Below are positions 1-10,659 of a stretch of DNA of 64,000 nucleotides, one piece after another (within the stretch, counting starts at the first letter, position 1; every line of letters begins with the position of its first letter). The stretch covers positions 1,917,053 through 1,981,052 of the forward strand of contig NW_006921534.1 of the NCBI RefSeq assembly GCF_000340215.1, written 5' to 3'. The notes below the pieces were generated by a model that was given only the letters and a program-made list of their open reading frames with translations, was not told where the DNA came from and made no database searches. Origin of the DNA: Pseudocercospora fijiensis CIRAD86 (taxonomy: Eukaryota; Ascomycota; Dothideomycetes; Mycosphaerellales; Mycosphaerellaceae). The position numbers were made by a program, and so were the translations under genes.

Positions 1-1122
1 GATTCTAGTGGGCACTAATGTGATATTATGCCAGCATGCCATGTGGCAAAGCATTTCCAGAAGCGTGTCTTGTCACCGTTCGGTTGCATTTGGTGGTGCA
101 TGGAGCTCATTAGATCAATGGTTTGTCAGTAGTGAGTGGATCTGTGGGGAAATCAACATGTGGTTGGATTGGCTGCTTAGTAGGCGGCACTGTGCGGCAA
201 CTCTTCGGAGGCGGAGGTTATGCAGCATGTGATCAGGAGCCCCGGAGTTCGCTAGGGATGTGTCTAAGCCTGATCCGTTTATGTTGGCCGTCTTTCGTAC
301 GCGTGACGAGGCAGTCGTTCCATGCGTACAGTTCGACTCTGGTCGAAGAGGTCTCGAACGGCTCAGCATTCAACCCTTGAATCGTTTCCGGTGGCATGAA
401 GAGCGCTTACCACGGTCTTCTGCCTGGGCTTGACGGGACTCTGCATCCCAATCCGGCCACAGAGGTTGGAACAAAGAGCGCAGCTATATGCCCGATGTGC
501 TTGGAGGGATTGAGATGGGATGAAACGAGTGGTTGTATAGGGTAGGTATATGATAATATGGGTGGTTTGACGGTGTGAGGAAGTGAGGTGCCCAGCAGAT
601 CCAGATCCTGGGAAAGTGTGTCGTCGTCATTCGTCCTCTCCAGCCCCGGGAGGAAGTCGTAATAATCGCAGCTCTCGCCAGAGTTAGTCATCAGCGCACG
701 GCAGTAGTAGGAGTAGCTCAGTAGCAGGCAAAGGAGAAGGATAATAATCAAGGATTCGCTGCGATCATCGGCAACTGTCGGCTTGGCGCTGCGGGAGCCC
801 CAGCCTCTTTTTTTACCATACCATACCACCTTGACTCGAGCTATTTTTGAGTGTGTGCGCGTGCAAGAGGCTGCGCCCACCAACAAACAAAGCACAGCAG
901 CCTTGTAGCCTTCCTTGTGCGCCATCACGTCCCGTACAAAGAACGGAAAGTCCTTGCTTTGCCACATTTCTTCTGTTCCGCCTCGCCTCACACATACCTT
1001 CCATTCCATTCCAGGCCAGCCAGCGACACCTTCCTCGCAAAAGACTCGACGTGGACACACTCAAAGCTGCACTTCTGTCCCCTCACCTACCTTATCGATA
1101 TATCACTTTACCAGCCCACAAC
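1..1122. other. Intergenic / upstream region, no supported gene
   Basis: No open frame here has a recognisable domain, and none continues convincingly off the left edge. The last few hundred bases before 1123 are pyrimidine-rich on the plus strand, as expected for a fungal promoter and 5' leader of the following gene. I see no repeat, tRNA or transposon signal. Confidence 0.5.
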
Positions 1123-1821
1123 ATGTTTAGAACAACAGCAATTCTCCTGCTGGCGGCGGCAAATGCATCTGCACAGACTGCCACCATCACAATCGAAGCC
1201 AGCCATGGCGGAGCCGGCAATGGCTTGACAAACACCACCATCGAAGTACCGCTACACACGAGATATGCCAATCCGGCTCTAGACACCGTGTCTACACTCT
1301 ACCTAACCGGTGCCGATGGCGTGCCACTGGACTCCATAACCTGCACTCCATATCGCTACAACAATCTCACTGGAGCTGGCGGCCTGCCCTTCAACAGCAC
1401 GGCCCCAAGTTTTCTATCGACAAACACCGTCCAAGTCGCTTCTCTCCTCTGCAACACCACCTCGGGTCCTTCGACCACTTCGTCCGCGCGCGTAACAAGC
1501 ACATTATCTGCAACTTCCAGCCTCAGCACTACGACAAACGCCAGTGTTGTGCCCGTCACAACCACAGCTCGTAATTTGACCTCGGTTTACCTGACAACGG
1601 TCTCGCCAACTCAGGCTGGTCCGTCGACTGTCACGAGTGTGTTTACGGGTAGCGAAGGTCCGACTACGATGACTTTGACATCTATGGTGAACGGTGCTTC
1701 ACCCACGAGCTCGGCTTCTCCAAGCCTAAACAGCGAGTCAGCGGCAGATGGAAATCGGGTGCAGAAATGGCTGGCGCAGGGTATGGCTGTGGTCGGTGCT
1801 GCTTTGGTTGCAGCTTTGTGA
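1123..1821 (+). CDS. GPI-anchored Ser/Thr-rich cell-surface protein
   Basis: Predicted 232-residue secreted protein of unknown function, probably attached to the plasma membrane or cell wall. The start at 1123 is chosen because it places a hydrophobic signal peptide (about residues 1-18, ending in an Ala-Ser-Ala-Gln-type cleavage site) at the N terminus; the frame is open further upstream, but that extension is not signal-like. The middle (about 110-210) is very rich in Ser and Thr with several N-glycosylation sequons. The last 20 residues are hydrophobic after a small-residue stretch, the layout of a GPI attachment signal. Two cysteines lie in the N-terminal half. Single exon. No enzyme motif is visible. 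The architecture is well supported; the function is not. Confidence 0.75.
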   Translation: MFRTTAILLLAAANASAQTATITIEASHGGAGNGLTNTTIEVPLHTRYANPALDTVSTLYLTGADGVPLDSITCTPYRYNNLTGAGGLPFNSTAPSFLSTNTVQVASLLCNTTSGPSTTSSARVTSTLSATSSLSTTTNASVVPVTTTARNLTSVYLTTVSPTQAGPSTVTSVFTGSEGPTTMTLTSMVNGASPTSSASPSLNSESAADGNRVQKWLAQGMAVVGAALVAAL

Positions 1822-3835
1822 GGTACCAAGCGCATGCCGGCCGGCGACGACGACACGAAATAACGACAGATTAGATACCCTGGCATTGGAGACAAATCGA
1901 TTAATACTCATCTTCATGTGCACCCGCATCTTCCGCTCGCCTTGTGAATCGCGAAGTTCACCTTCACCTCAACCCGGTTCCGGAAATCTCGTACCGAGCA
2001 AGAACATGAGATAGAGGGAAGGACTGTCCGTGCTATGCTCTTTCTTTTGTCAACGCTGCAACTGTTCGCAATGTTTTTGTTACATGTTTCTATTCATCAA
2101 TACAGGAGAGAAAACACCAGCGCCACCAAGGTACGTAAGAATGCCAGTCAAAAGTGCTGATTGCAAGCCTGACTAAATAGCGATAGGTAGTGTCTTGATA
2201 TACGAGGCCCGAGTGGCCATCCCGAAGCAATCCAAGTGCCCAGTCTGCGATGTCGAGAGCGATCTGGAAGTCCCTTCAAGAAGTGAAATCTCTCCATCTG
2301 CCCAGCACAATCAGCACTCACTCCAGTGGAACCAAATTCAGATTGAGAAAAAGGATTCAAGGAAGGACACGCTGAAAAATCCTCCCTCTGCTACCATTTC
2401 CCCCGAATCTTGGCAGCAGTTCGGCCTTCAACCTTGCGCAGCCCTACGGTCAGTCGGTCCAGCCCTCCGATCCATATCAGAATCCTTTCACGCAAAACAG
2501 TGGATGCGCAAAGAGGCCAGGACTACGTTGGATCGGACAAATTCCGGCGCTCCTCCTCCACTCAAGCGAGTTAGGGCGGGTGTTATCCAAAGCTCAGGTC
2601 TCGTACAGTACTCCGGTGGATGATTGGGTCCTCGTGGTCAGATGCGGACAGCGCAAGCCAAATTCGTACGGAATCGCTTGGGAATGTAGAGTTTCCACAA
2701 CTCGGTATCGGATTTGATGGGGACGGGAAGGTGTAAGATAGAAGAGGATAGGGCGTGACTAGGGCACTTATTAATGAAAATTCTTCGAAGGATTGCAGGG
2801 TAGGGAAGCGTTTCGTTTGCGACACCCTCATGCAGCTCGTGGGAGAAGCCGGATTGCTCGTTCCCTCGTTAGACCCGTCATCAGGGAAGCATGGAGACTG
2901 GAATTGAGTTCAGCCTGGAGTGATCCTGATTCCTTTGTCAACGGAAGAGATTTGACATCAGGGCATAATGCAAGCCTCGCCGCTCGTCTTCTGTCGCAAC
3001 TTCCTCGGCAAGATATTCAGCCTCACGTTTAAGCATTTGCCAAATCGCATGGTGGAGTATGTGCGAGTGAGGTTGCGTACTCGCATTCGCATCCGTTTAA
3101 ATCCACTGCATCTCTTGGTCAGCCCTCGTGTATGGGCAATGTACCGCCGTATCGCTGAGCTTCAGGCTGGCTGCACTTCGAAAGGCCATACAGCTGACGC
3201 TTCTCAACAATTCCGGCACATCCGCTTTGTACAACCCGGATCGTTGCACATTATTATTAGGTCCGGTCCATAGGCCAGCCAACTAGACCAGATATCTGCT
3301 GATGACGCAGAAATCGAGCATGTCGGGTAGCATTGAGCGGTGTCGAAGCACTTGATGTTTCAGGCCGATCATAGTGGCTGAGGCTGAGACTTGCAGGATA
3401 CTCAGTCTCGAGTCTCTCGACTCTCGACTCACGCTTAATAAAGTAGTTCTATGCCAGGGCTTCAAACTCTATTCTAATTTGTCAACAGCCAGGGAAGCTC
3501 GTCAAACGTAAAGTCGTGATTCGTTAATGCAGCGGATGCTGAAGAGCTGAACAGGGTAATAGCAGCGCGGAGAGACATCCTTCTCAATCGCGGATCACGC
3601 TCAATTCCAGCGACTTCTGATTGCCGGCCGCGTTGTCGTAAATGCCCTGTGCTCAACCGTCTATGTCAGTATAAGATGCCGTGCCACACGTCGTCTTCAC
3701 TTCAGTTGGCGGCGCCTGCTGCGTCACTTTGCCTTCAGATTCGTTGAGGATACACCGCAGTCAACCTCAAACTATCGCTGCTAGTCGGTAACAATCTCAC
3801 TCTTCGACATCGACATCCAAAGCGACAACGAGAAA
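1822..3835. other. Intergenic region, no supported gene
   Basis: Two kilobases with only short frames. One plus-strand frame at 2195-2623 has a Cys-Pro-x-Cys pair but no family resemblance and no signs of constraint. The sequence is not AT-rich or RIP-like. It probably holds the 3' UTR of the surface protein and the promoter of the glycosyltransferase; the 200 bp before 3836 are CT-rich and CA-rich, like many fungal leaders. Confidence 0.5.
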
Positions 3836-5113
3836 ATGCCTGGTCCACATCCAAACTCCACTCCGGCTGACCCATATTCAAGAGCCTGGCTTACCTTGAT
3901 AACGAGAGCTTCGTACCTACCTGGACTTGCAGTCCTACTGCACTCGCTCTACAAGCATGGCTCCAAGCACCCGATCATTGTTCAGTACACCGACAGTCTG
4001 CCCGAAGACTGCATTAAGGCCCTCGAGCAACTGAAGCAGCTGTATCCGTTGTGTAGACCGCAAAAGGTGGATCCCATCGCTATTCCCGATGGATTGAAGC
4101 CCGTTGCTTCGCGATTTGCGGACACACTCACGAAATTGCGCGTCTTCGAGCCGATAGAAGGCGAAAGACTTGCAGCCTTGGGATTGGACCGACCTCTTGA
4201 ACAACTCTGTTTCCTCGATGCAGATATCCTGATCCGGCGTAACCTCGATGATGTCTTCGACATTCGCCGTCCAGGTCCAGACTGGATCGCAGCGCATCCA
4301 GCTTGTAGCTGCAATGCAGATGGCGACCCTTTGGCGCCTTCGCACTGGGTCGCCGAGAACTGCCCATGCACACCTCTGAAGCATCCCGAGGCTTTGAGCG
4401 CACCAATCATTGAGCCGAAGACAGAGGCTCAAAAAGACACGTACAGCTTCCTGAATTCGGGTGTCTTCGTGCTCACGCCATCGAAAGAGCTATGGGAGAG
4501 AATGGAGCACTTTAGGCTTACGGATCCGAGAGTGCAAACATTCCGATATCCAGACCAGAACTTTCTCGACACTTTCTTCAAGGACAAGTGGATACCGATC
4601 GGATGGCAGTACAATGCCATGAAGACCATAAGATATTGGCATCCAGCGCTCTGGCGTGACGAGGAGGTAAGATGTTTGCATTATGTCGTGGACAAGCCTT
4701 GGGAGAGAAGAACCGGAAAAGGCGAAGAGGCCGGATATCTGGGCAAAGACGGAGAAACACATTACTGGTGGTGGCAAGCATTCGATGAGTGGAGTGCTGA
4801 GGCGAAGAAGTCTGAGGTCGGAGTCGAGATATTGGCTTGCGTGATGAGGTATGACTCCAATGCCAATGCCATAGATCGTGCTGACAACTCTGCTAGGTGC
4901 CTTGTTCCCAAAGATTCGTCACAGAACCGAGTCGGCGGCAGAGAGCTTCTCGAGAGGCTCGGGAAGCTCAAGAAGCAGAAGCAAGCGGACGAAGCAGGAT
5001 GCAGAAGCGAGCAGAGTGGCAGTGGAAACACGTCTGAGGGATTGAAGCCAGCGGAACCAGAAAGGAATATGACGAGAACGGACTCGGCGGTCGACACTGC
5101 CAAGGTAGCATAG
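3836..5113 (+). CDS. Glycosyltransferase family 8 protein
   Basis: GT8 (glycogenin/galactinol-synthase-like) retaining glycosyltransferase, which would move a hexose from a nucleotide sugar. The N-terminal Rossmann part (about 17-60) is followed by the metal-binding DxD motif in FLDADILIRR (Asp128 and Asp130), then FLNSGVF (about 205-211), PDQNFLDTF (about 238) and a late His in LHYVVDKPW, all typical of the fold. The C-terminal 90 residues are charged and low-complexity. No signal peptide, so cytosolic. The frame is open throughout (425 aa), but positions 4849-4896 look like a 48-nt intron (GTATGA donor, CTGAC branch site, TAG acceptor); removing it gives 409 aa in the same frame. The acceptor sugar is unknown. 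Confidence 0.88.
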   Translation: MPGPHPNSTPADPYSRAWLTLITRASYLPGLAVLLHSLYKHGSKHPIIVQYTDSLPEDCIKALEQLKQLYPLCRPQKVDPIAIPDGLKPVASRFADTLTKLRVFEPIEGERLAALGLDRPLEQLCFLDADILIRRNLDDVFDIRRPGPDWIAAHPACSCNADGDPLAPSHWVAENCPCTPLKHPEALSAPIIEPKTEAQKDTYSFLNSGVFVLTPSKELWERMEHFRLTDPRVQTFRYPDQNFLDTFFKDKWIPIGWQYNAMKTIRYWHPALWRDEEVRCLHYVVDKPWERRTGKGEEAGYLGKDGETHYWWWQAFDEWSAEAKKSEVGVEILACVMRYDSNANAIDRADNSARCLVPKDSSQNRVGGRELLERLGKLKKQKQADEAGCRSEQSGSGNTSEGLKPAEPERNMTRTDSAVDTAKVA

Positions 5114-5724
5114 GTCAAGCCATTGGGCCCCTTCATGGTGTAGCCTTGACAATAGATTTCCTTCTCTGAAACATCACCTCGCGCTCGAACTCGAACTCGA
5201 ACGCGTCCAGAGCAGAACGCGGCGAAAACATTCGATCGCGAATTTTCTACGCAAATTGCCCCCCCTCGTGTTCCATGTGACCTTGATACTCTCGTCTCTT
5301 AGCCGCCCATACGACCTATTTGAAACATTGCTTCTGTTGCTCTATTGTTTTGCTGCAGGCTTCGTTCGAGCGGTAGGGCGCGTAGGGGGAGAACGTGGGA
5401 TCGACCACTGGTAAACACGGCGTCCCCGATCGTCGAGGGCCAATGGATGGAGAACAGCAAATAAGTCCGAAATTCTCGTCGGCGCAAAATGGCGAGATCG
5501 TAGAGGGAGTTTGCAATACTGTGGTAGTAGTAGTGTTGATGATTGTGGCAGTTGAGCGCATCGAGTGTCACAGTTGTCCCGCGCCTTTCACAGGCCGAAA
5601 CTTTTGGCGGAAACACCGCGCTTCCCTCGCACACTCCTCATCAAACAACAACACTCCATGCCGTTAGACCAGTGAGAGCAAGAAGTCAAAACCCATAACA
5701 TCAGTCCGATGGAAGTTTCGAATC
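5114..5724. other. Intergenic region, no supported gene
   Basis: Lies between two plus-strand genes. It contains only short frames without family resemblance and should hold the glycosyltransferase 3' UTR and the methyltransferase promoter. Confidence 0.5.
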
Positions 5725-6973
5725 ATGGATCCTCAACTGTTACTTTTCCGAAGGCAATATTTCCAGCTTCATGAACCAGATTTCCTCGCGTGGCCTCCGA
5801 AACAACTTTTAAAAGACCCTTCTGTACAAGCATGGCTATATGCCAAACTCTTCGACGGCGAGAAGAATGCATATCTGCCAGCAGAAAGATATCAGTTCCG
5901 TGTATTGAAGCCTCTCGTCTCCAAAATCGAGCAGGCAATTGAGGATCCTGAGGAAGATGTAGGTATCAATCTTTTAAACCCAGCCCTTCTTTCGCTCCTA
6001 TCTTGACCGCGACGCTCAGAAACTTTGCGTATTTCTTTCCATCATATTCTGATTTGCGTCCTTTGGCCAGGAGATCTCCGATGACCTGATGTCACGTCTC
6101 TCAACTCTCATTGCATCCGACCTTCCAGGAGAGCTCATCGCAGCACAACAAAAGTCATACGTGACATTTACATGTCTGCCTCCAGAAGTCTCTACTATAG
6201 ACGAGGACTATCGTTCCGAGCCCACGATCACTTTGCTAGAGCGGCGGAATCTCATTTCTGGATCCTTAACGACTGGCTTTCGGACTTGGGAAGCTGCACT
6301 GCATCTCGGCTCCTATCTGCTCTCACCGAAAGGCCAGAACTACATCCGAGGCAAAAGCGTGCTCGAACTAGGAGCTGGGACGGGATTTATGGCAATTCTT
6401 GCAGCTAAGCATCTGGAAGGAAACCACGTCACAATTACTGATGGCGATGAGAGTGTTGTTGAAGCCCTCAAGGAAAACCTCTTCCTCAATGGTCTTGACG
6501 ATGATAAGAAAGTGATTACGAGTGTGCTGCGGTGGGGCCACGGACTGAAAGGAACTTGGGTTGAGGAAGACTGTGAAGAATGGCCCTACGATGTGGTGAT
6601 TGGCGCAGACATTGTGAGTATCGTCTATGCCGCACCGAGATCTACGACTGACTCTGAGCAGACGTATGAGAAGACTGCCATCACGGCTCTGGTTGGCACT
6701 TTGAGAATGCTATTTGATTTACGACCGGCATTACAGGTACTGATATCGGGTGCGGTTCGAAATGTCGAGACTTTCGAGACATTCCGACACGCTTGCTGTA
6801 AGTCTTCTAAAGACTTTCAGCAGTCCTAAGTACTGATCTGTCGCGTAGTAAGGAGCAATTTCGATGTCAAAGAGGTCGACTTCGAACCGAAGCCTATACA
6901 TCAACAGACGTCGCTGTTCTATGCCAAGGCAGTGCCTTTGAAAATTCTGTCGATTACAAAACCTGGTCCATGA
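5725..6973 (+). CDS. EFM3: FAM86/EFM3-type protein-lysine methyltransferase
   Basis: Seven-beta-strand SAM methyltransferase of the FAM86 family, whose yeast member Efm3 methylates elongation factor 2. Three exons fit the frame exactly: 5725-5958, 6071-6797 and 6849-6973 (361 aa). The introns have GTAGGT and GTAAGT donors and CAG/TAG acceptors. The N-terminal 80 residues resemble the FAM86 N-terminal helix region. SAM motif I, VLELGAGTGFMAILAA, is at about 175-190, with an acidic motif II (TDGDE) and a VVIGADIV motif following. The protein ends shortly after FYAKAVPLKI, as family members do. No targeting signal, so cytosolic. The symbol is by analogy with yeast; the substrate is inferred from the family. 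Confidence 0.85.
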
Positions 6974-7474
6974 TGAAAGACAACCTTCCGGGCGAGGCGC
7001 TGCCACATGCACTCATCTTGTTGACACAAAGGGGGTTTCATCCTGCTGCTCCTCACGGTCGAGATGTTCGCAAGCGAAACACATGAAGATATGCCTTGGA
7101 TGAGAACCACGCCACTCGAAGGTAGCATTGCATCTAAATGGACCAGTTCGATCCGATGGAAGCCGGCTTGTTGATGTTGTACGTAGGACAGCCGCAAAAT
7201 ACCTTGAGCGCCGGAGTGTCACAGCACAGCAGCAAGTGCTGGAATTCCCCCGAGACTCCGAGAGAAGTGTTCTTCATCTTTGAATGACCACAAAACGTTC
7301 ATGTAGGCTGGCAAGCTTCCCGCAATAGCCGGTGACTGTCAGCAAAACGCTAGCCGCTTTTGGCCGCACAGAATTCTGCTATTGCCGCAGCCGCTACATG
7401 GACGAATACAACATTATCCCAACACCAAAAAAAAACAGCAAAAAGAACAATTTCAATGCTTTTGAATAGGAATA
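6974..7474. other. Intergenic region, no supported gene
   Basis: Short frames only. Contains the 3' UTR of the methyltransferase and the 3' flank of the tRNA gene. An A-rich run at about 7428-7450 lies just downstream of the tRNA 3' end; its minus-strand T-run could end RNA polymerase III transcription. Confidence 0.45.
7425..7450 (-). terminator. T-rich candidate Pol III terminator for tRNA-Lys
   Basis: On the minus strand this stretch carries T-runs about 25-50 nt downstream of the tRNA 3' end. RNA polymerase III stops at runs of four or more T. The placement fits, although it lies farther than usual from the tRNA. Confidence 0.4.
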
Positions 7475-7561
7475 GCCGAAGGTGGGGCTCGAACCCACGA
7501 CCTTGAGGTTTCGCATTGGAATGCTAAGAGCCACACGCTCTACCGATTGAGCTACCCCGGC
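7475..7561 (-). tRNA. tRNA-Lys(CUU) with 15-nt intron
   Basis: Reads on the minus strand as a full cloverleaf: acceptor stem GCCGGGG/CTTCGGC (two G-U pairs), D arm GCTC...GAGC, T arm GTGGG-TTCGAGC-CCCAC. Anticodon CTT is at 7526-7528. A 15-nt intron follows position 37, the standard place for nuclear tRNA introns. Internal A and B boxes are intact. The anticodon stem has one U-U mismatch (TGTGG against CCTCA), which is unusual and may mean lower activity. Its 3' end is the sequence that the primer-binding site of the LTR element in this window copies. Confidence 0.92.
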
Positions 7562-8117
7562 CAGGGGACTTGTTGATGACAAAGTGGAGATATCAATCGT
7601 ATATAATCGCTAATGATTCTGTCGTCAATGACCTTGGCAAGTGCAGGATTGCAGTCTAATAGCTGCGTGGGATCGATTCATATCATACTTTACTGTGTCA
7701 CGCCTCTCTAGAGTATCGTATGTGAAATGGTCAATCACCGCATAAGTGGACCGGCCTTGACTAGTAAACTTGACTCTCTGCAAGCCGTCATCTGGCCGGC
7801 ATAAAATATTTTGAGCATTTGTCAGCTCGCAATGCTCCCTGTGACTATCTCCGGCGGCTGTGACATCGCCGTACAAGGACTTCTTGTTGGATATCCAACG
7901 GTGCATTGACATTTATTTCCTATCCTGTCTCGGCAACATCAGCCCCAAAACGTGCCAAGCGGAGATTATGCAGCTTTCAACTCAAAACTCCAGCTCCTCC
8001 GCTCGGTGTACAGATTTTCTTCACAAGTATAAGAGGTGGTTTTGTAGCTGATGAAGAATTGTGCAAACGCAACTCATTCGCCTCTATCACTCAATTCAGC
8101 GCACAGGTCGAATCACG
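7562..8117. other. Intergenic region, no supported gene
   Basis: Promoter side of both the tRNA (minus) and the hydrolase (plus). No domain-bearing frame seen. Confidence 0.45.
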
Positions 8118-9151
8118 ATGGCTGAAGTCAAGGTAACGCCGGGCGAGCGGATCGACGCCAAGTATGCATCGTTCGACATCATCGATACAGCTTACAAGCA
8201 TATCCATGGTGTGCCAATACCTACATCGATTCTTGTACCGAAGCAACTACCTTCAGGAAAACATCCCGTGTTGGTCCGTTGGCATGGTGGAGGTTTTGGC
8301 ACAGTGAGTTCGTCAACTTCTACATGAAATGCTCAAGCTCATGAGTTCAACAGGGCCATCGACTATTCGCAGAATGGTTCGGAGACTGGACATTGAATCT
8401 TGCCCTACGACACTCAGCGATCGTCATATCACCGGACTACCGCCTCATGCCCGAGTCTAAAGGCGTGGATATCCTGCAAGACGCTGCGGACTTCTACTCT
8501 TGGCTGTTCGACAAAGCTCCCGAGGCTTTGCCCCAAGGTATTGATATCGATCTACTTAAGATCCTAGTCACAGGAGAAAGCGCAGGCGGCTGGCTAGCTC
8601 TTCAAGCCGGTTTCTTGATTCCAGATCGTGTTGGTGCGATCATATCCCATTATCCCATGGTAGATATGAGAAGCCCACATTTCACACAAAAGTACGAGAA
8701 GCAGTTGATGGAGACTCCACAAATCGATCCACAAATATTGGATGAGTACGTTGTGAAAATGAAACCTGGCTCGATTGTCACATCACGCATTCCGCCGGAA
8801 GGCTCAGAATTCGTCGCTATCATGTTCCAACAAGGCTCCTTTCCGAAGTACTTTGGGACGGAGAAGGAATTGCATCCGCTAGAAATGTTGGAGACTGCGA
8901 CCTCTTTCCCGCCGATATGGCTGATCCATGGGACGAAGGATTCCATGGTCCCTGTTGCGAGCACTGAGAAGTTTGCAGCAGCGTTGGAAAAGGTGTTGCC
9001 GGACACGCCCTCGTATGTCACGATGCAGGAAGGCGAAGAGCACGGATTTGATCTCCATGATGCTGCCAGTGGTGGACCTGCTTCTCTCGAGACGGATTGG
9101 GTGAAGTCTGGACTGGAGTTTGTGGATAAGTATTGGCCGGACAAGGGATAA
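8118..9151 (+). CDS. Alpha/beta hydrolase (fold-3, HSL-like esterase)
   Basis: Predicted 327-residue serine hydrolase of the hormone-sensitive-lipase/alpha-beta hydrolase fold-3 group. Two exons, 8118-8303 and 8354-9151, join across a 50-nt intron (GTGAGT...CAG) that restores the oxyanion-hole motif RWHGGGFGTGH (about 54-64). The catalytic triad is visible: Ser138 in GESAGG, Asp258 in HGTKDSMVPV and His292 in GEEHGFDL. The chosen ATG gives MAEVKVTPG; an upstream in-frame ATG at 8061 would add 19 residues without homology. No signal peptide. Substrate unknown; relatives hydrolyse small esters and some sit in secondary-metabolite clusters. The next gene is convergent, with only 81 bp between stop codons. 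Confidence 0.87.
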
Positions 9152-9232
9152 GTATTGGGATTGGCCCAAGACTGATGGAAGACGTAGAGATATTTGGCCG
9201 AGTGCCACGAAAGTTGCTCTCAAGAGTTGAAC

Positions 9233-10525
9233 TCATTCCCCATTGAAACTAACATGTACCAGTGGCACAGGAGGAATCATTTTCAGCTTTGCCAAGTCCT
9301 TGAAGATCTCCAAGATTGCCTCTGAAGTGTCCACAAAGCCATGCCACCCATGCTTACCAGCCTTGTCCATACTGAAAAGTAAAGGCGCAGGTCGACATAT
9401 AGTGCCATCCAAGAATGCGAACACTCGATCGATGTCCCCTAAATCCTGCGTGACTAGACTATGTTCCCTGACCAGTTCGCTCCAAGCTTGTTGTACTTCC
9501 GGCTTCTTAGCCCAATCAGCAATCTTGAATTTGCGTCTTGTAATGCCTTTGGAGCCATATCCTCGTGGGTTAAACCTCGTTTCGGTCTCGGTGTATGTAT
9601 CACCGTCTTGAGGGCCTTTCGGTTCGATACCAAACCATCCTGCGATTCGAGGCCAAGCCTTCTCCCACATGAAAGCGCTATTGTCGCAAGTGTTGTACTT
9701 CTGATTTGGCCGACCTGAGAGCACACCCCATTCTTCTTGGTAGGCATTCATTTGTGCTGCAGACATTGAGATCGGCATTTGCCACGAATCTATAGCGCCT
9801 GGGAACGCAAAGGGCTGACCGAGCTTCTTGCAAACCGAAGCGTATACTGCCAGCGTGAAGGTGTAGTTCATGGCAGCATCAGGAACAGCACCACCGATTG
9901 GGCCCGGCATGTGAATGTTCCATCCGCAACCGGTTTCCTTCGCATACTGGAAGAGTAGATCTTCCTGCGCGTAGTAGAAGTTTGGCTCCAGTTCTACGCG
10001 AGGATCCGATTCCTGCTGTGGCACAGCTGTAGGTCCAAGATGACCTCCATAATTCTTGGCGCCGGTTTGTAGCATGAAGCGTTTCGGCGTGATAGCAGCC
10101 AATCTCAGTGCATTGAGGAAATTGTCCAGAAGTTCCGCATTGACCTTGACGAGATCTTCGGCGTTGCTCCAAAGACTAGCACCTTGCTTTGGCGTAGGCT
10201 GTATGTACGAGAAGAAGAATATGTAATCCGCTTCCACTTTCTTCTCCTTCAGCACGCCTGCAATTCCCTGCGGGTCCTTCAGGAAGTCAAGAGGTATGTG
10301 CTCAGCATTGGAAGGCAACCCTCCTGGTACTAAAGGAGGTCTTCTGCTCAAACATATGATTCTCTTCCATCTCTTTGGGCTCTCGCCTAACACTCTAAGC
10401 ATATAATGCCCGCTAATGCCATTGGCTCCAGTGATTACGGCTGTCAGGCCTTCGAGCTCGGGCGGGTAGACTGGAAGGGCATGGAAGATGCCTTTGCTTT
10501 GGATCTGTTGAATGGAGCTTGACAT
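9233..10525 (-). CDS. PRISE-like NAD(P)-dependent short-chain reductase
   Basis: 430-residue single-exon protein of the extended short-chain dehydrogenase superfamily, closest in motifs to the PRISE group (progesterone 5-beta-reductase/iridoid synthase-like enone reductases). The nucleotide-binding glycine motif TGANGISGHY is at Gly33-Gly39 and a NFYYAQEDLL segment at about 187 takes the place of the classic YxxxK. FFFSYIQPTPKQG and the C-terminal DISKA-like region are also family-like. No signal peptide or membrane segment. The start is the first ATG and fits the family N terminus. RIP-affected DNA begins only about 130 bp upstream of the ATG, so the promoter is short or overlaps transposon DNA. 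The natural substrate cannot be told from sequence. Confidence 0.84.
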   Translation of the reverse strand: MSSSIQQIQSKGIFHALPVYPPELEGLTAVITGANGISGHYMLRVLGESPKRWKRIICLSRRPPLVPGGLPSNAEHIPLDFLKDPQGIAGVLKEKKVEADYIFFFSYIQPTPKQGASLWSNAEDLVKVNAELLDNFLNALRLAAITPKRFMLQTGAKNYGGHLGPTAVPQQESDPRVELEPNFYYAQEDLLFQYAKETGCGWNIHMPGPIGGAVPDAAMNYTFTLAVYASVCKKLGQPFAFPGAIDSWQMPISMSAAQMNAYQEEWGVLSGRPNQKYNTCDNSAFMWEKAWPRIAGWFGIEPKGPQDGDTYTETETRFNPRGYGSKGITRRKFKIADWAKKPEVQQAWSELVREHSLVTQDLGDIDRVFAFLDGTICRPAPLLFSMDKAGKHGWHGFVDTSEAILEIFKDLAKLKMIPPVPLVHVSFNGE

Positions 10526-10659
10526 GATTGCTATGCCACGGCCTATAGCCTGCGGGAGTTAGATTAATACATGAGACCCGTCGCGCTACCCTTCAGGCAT
10601 CGGATCGGCGCTCGTGTCTATAGTAGCCACTGCGAATCAGTCCAAATCCGGAAGTGCAG
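10526..10659. promoter_or_regulatory. Short unmutated promoter gap between reductase and transposon island
   Basis: About 134 bp of normal-composition sequence in which CpA dinucleotides are still present, up to about 10657. It separates the reductase ATG from the RIP-mutated block. No clear TATA box is seen. Confidence 0.4.

Noticed and set aside
407..1060. 217-codon minus-strand open frame
   Set aside because: Random-looking translation with no domain, and it overlaps the leader of the surface-protein gene.
2195..2623. 142-codon plus-strand frame with a CPVC motif
   Set aside because: A single Cys pair is not a zinc finger; no family resemblance and no supporting neighbour exons found.
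8118..10525. Secondary-metabolite cluster around the hydrolase and reductase
   Set aside because: No synthase, cytochrome P450, transporter or pathway regulator lies nearby; two enzymes alone do not support a cluster.
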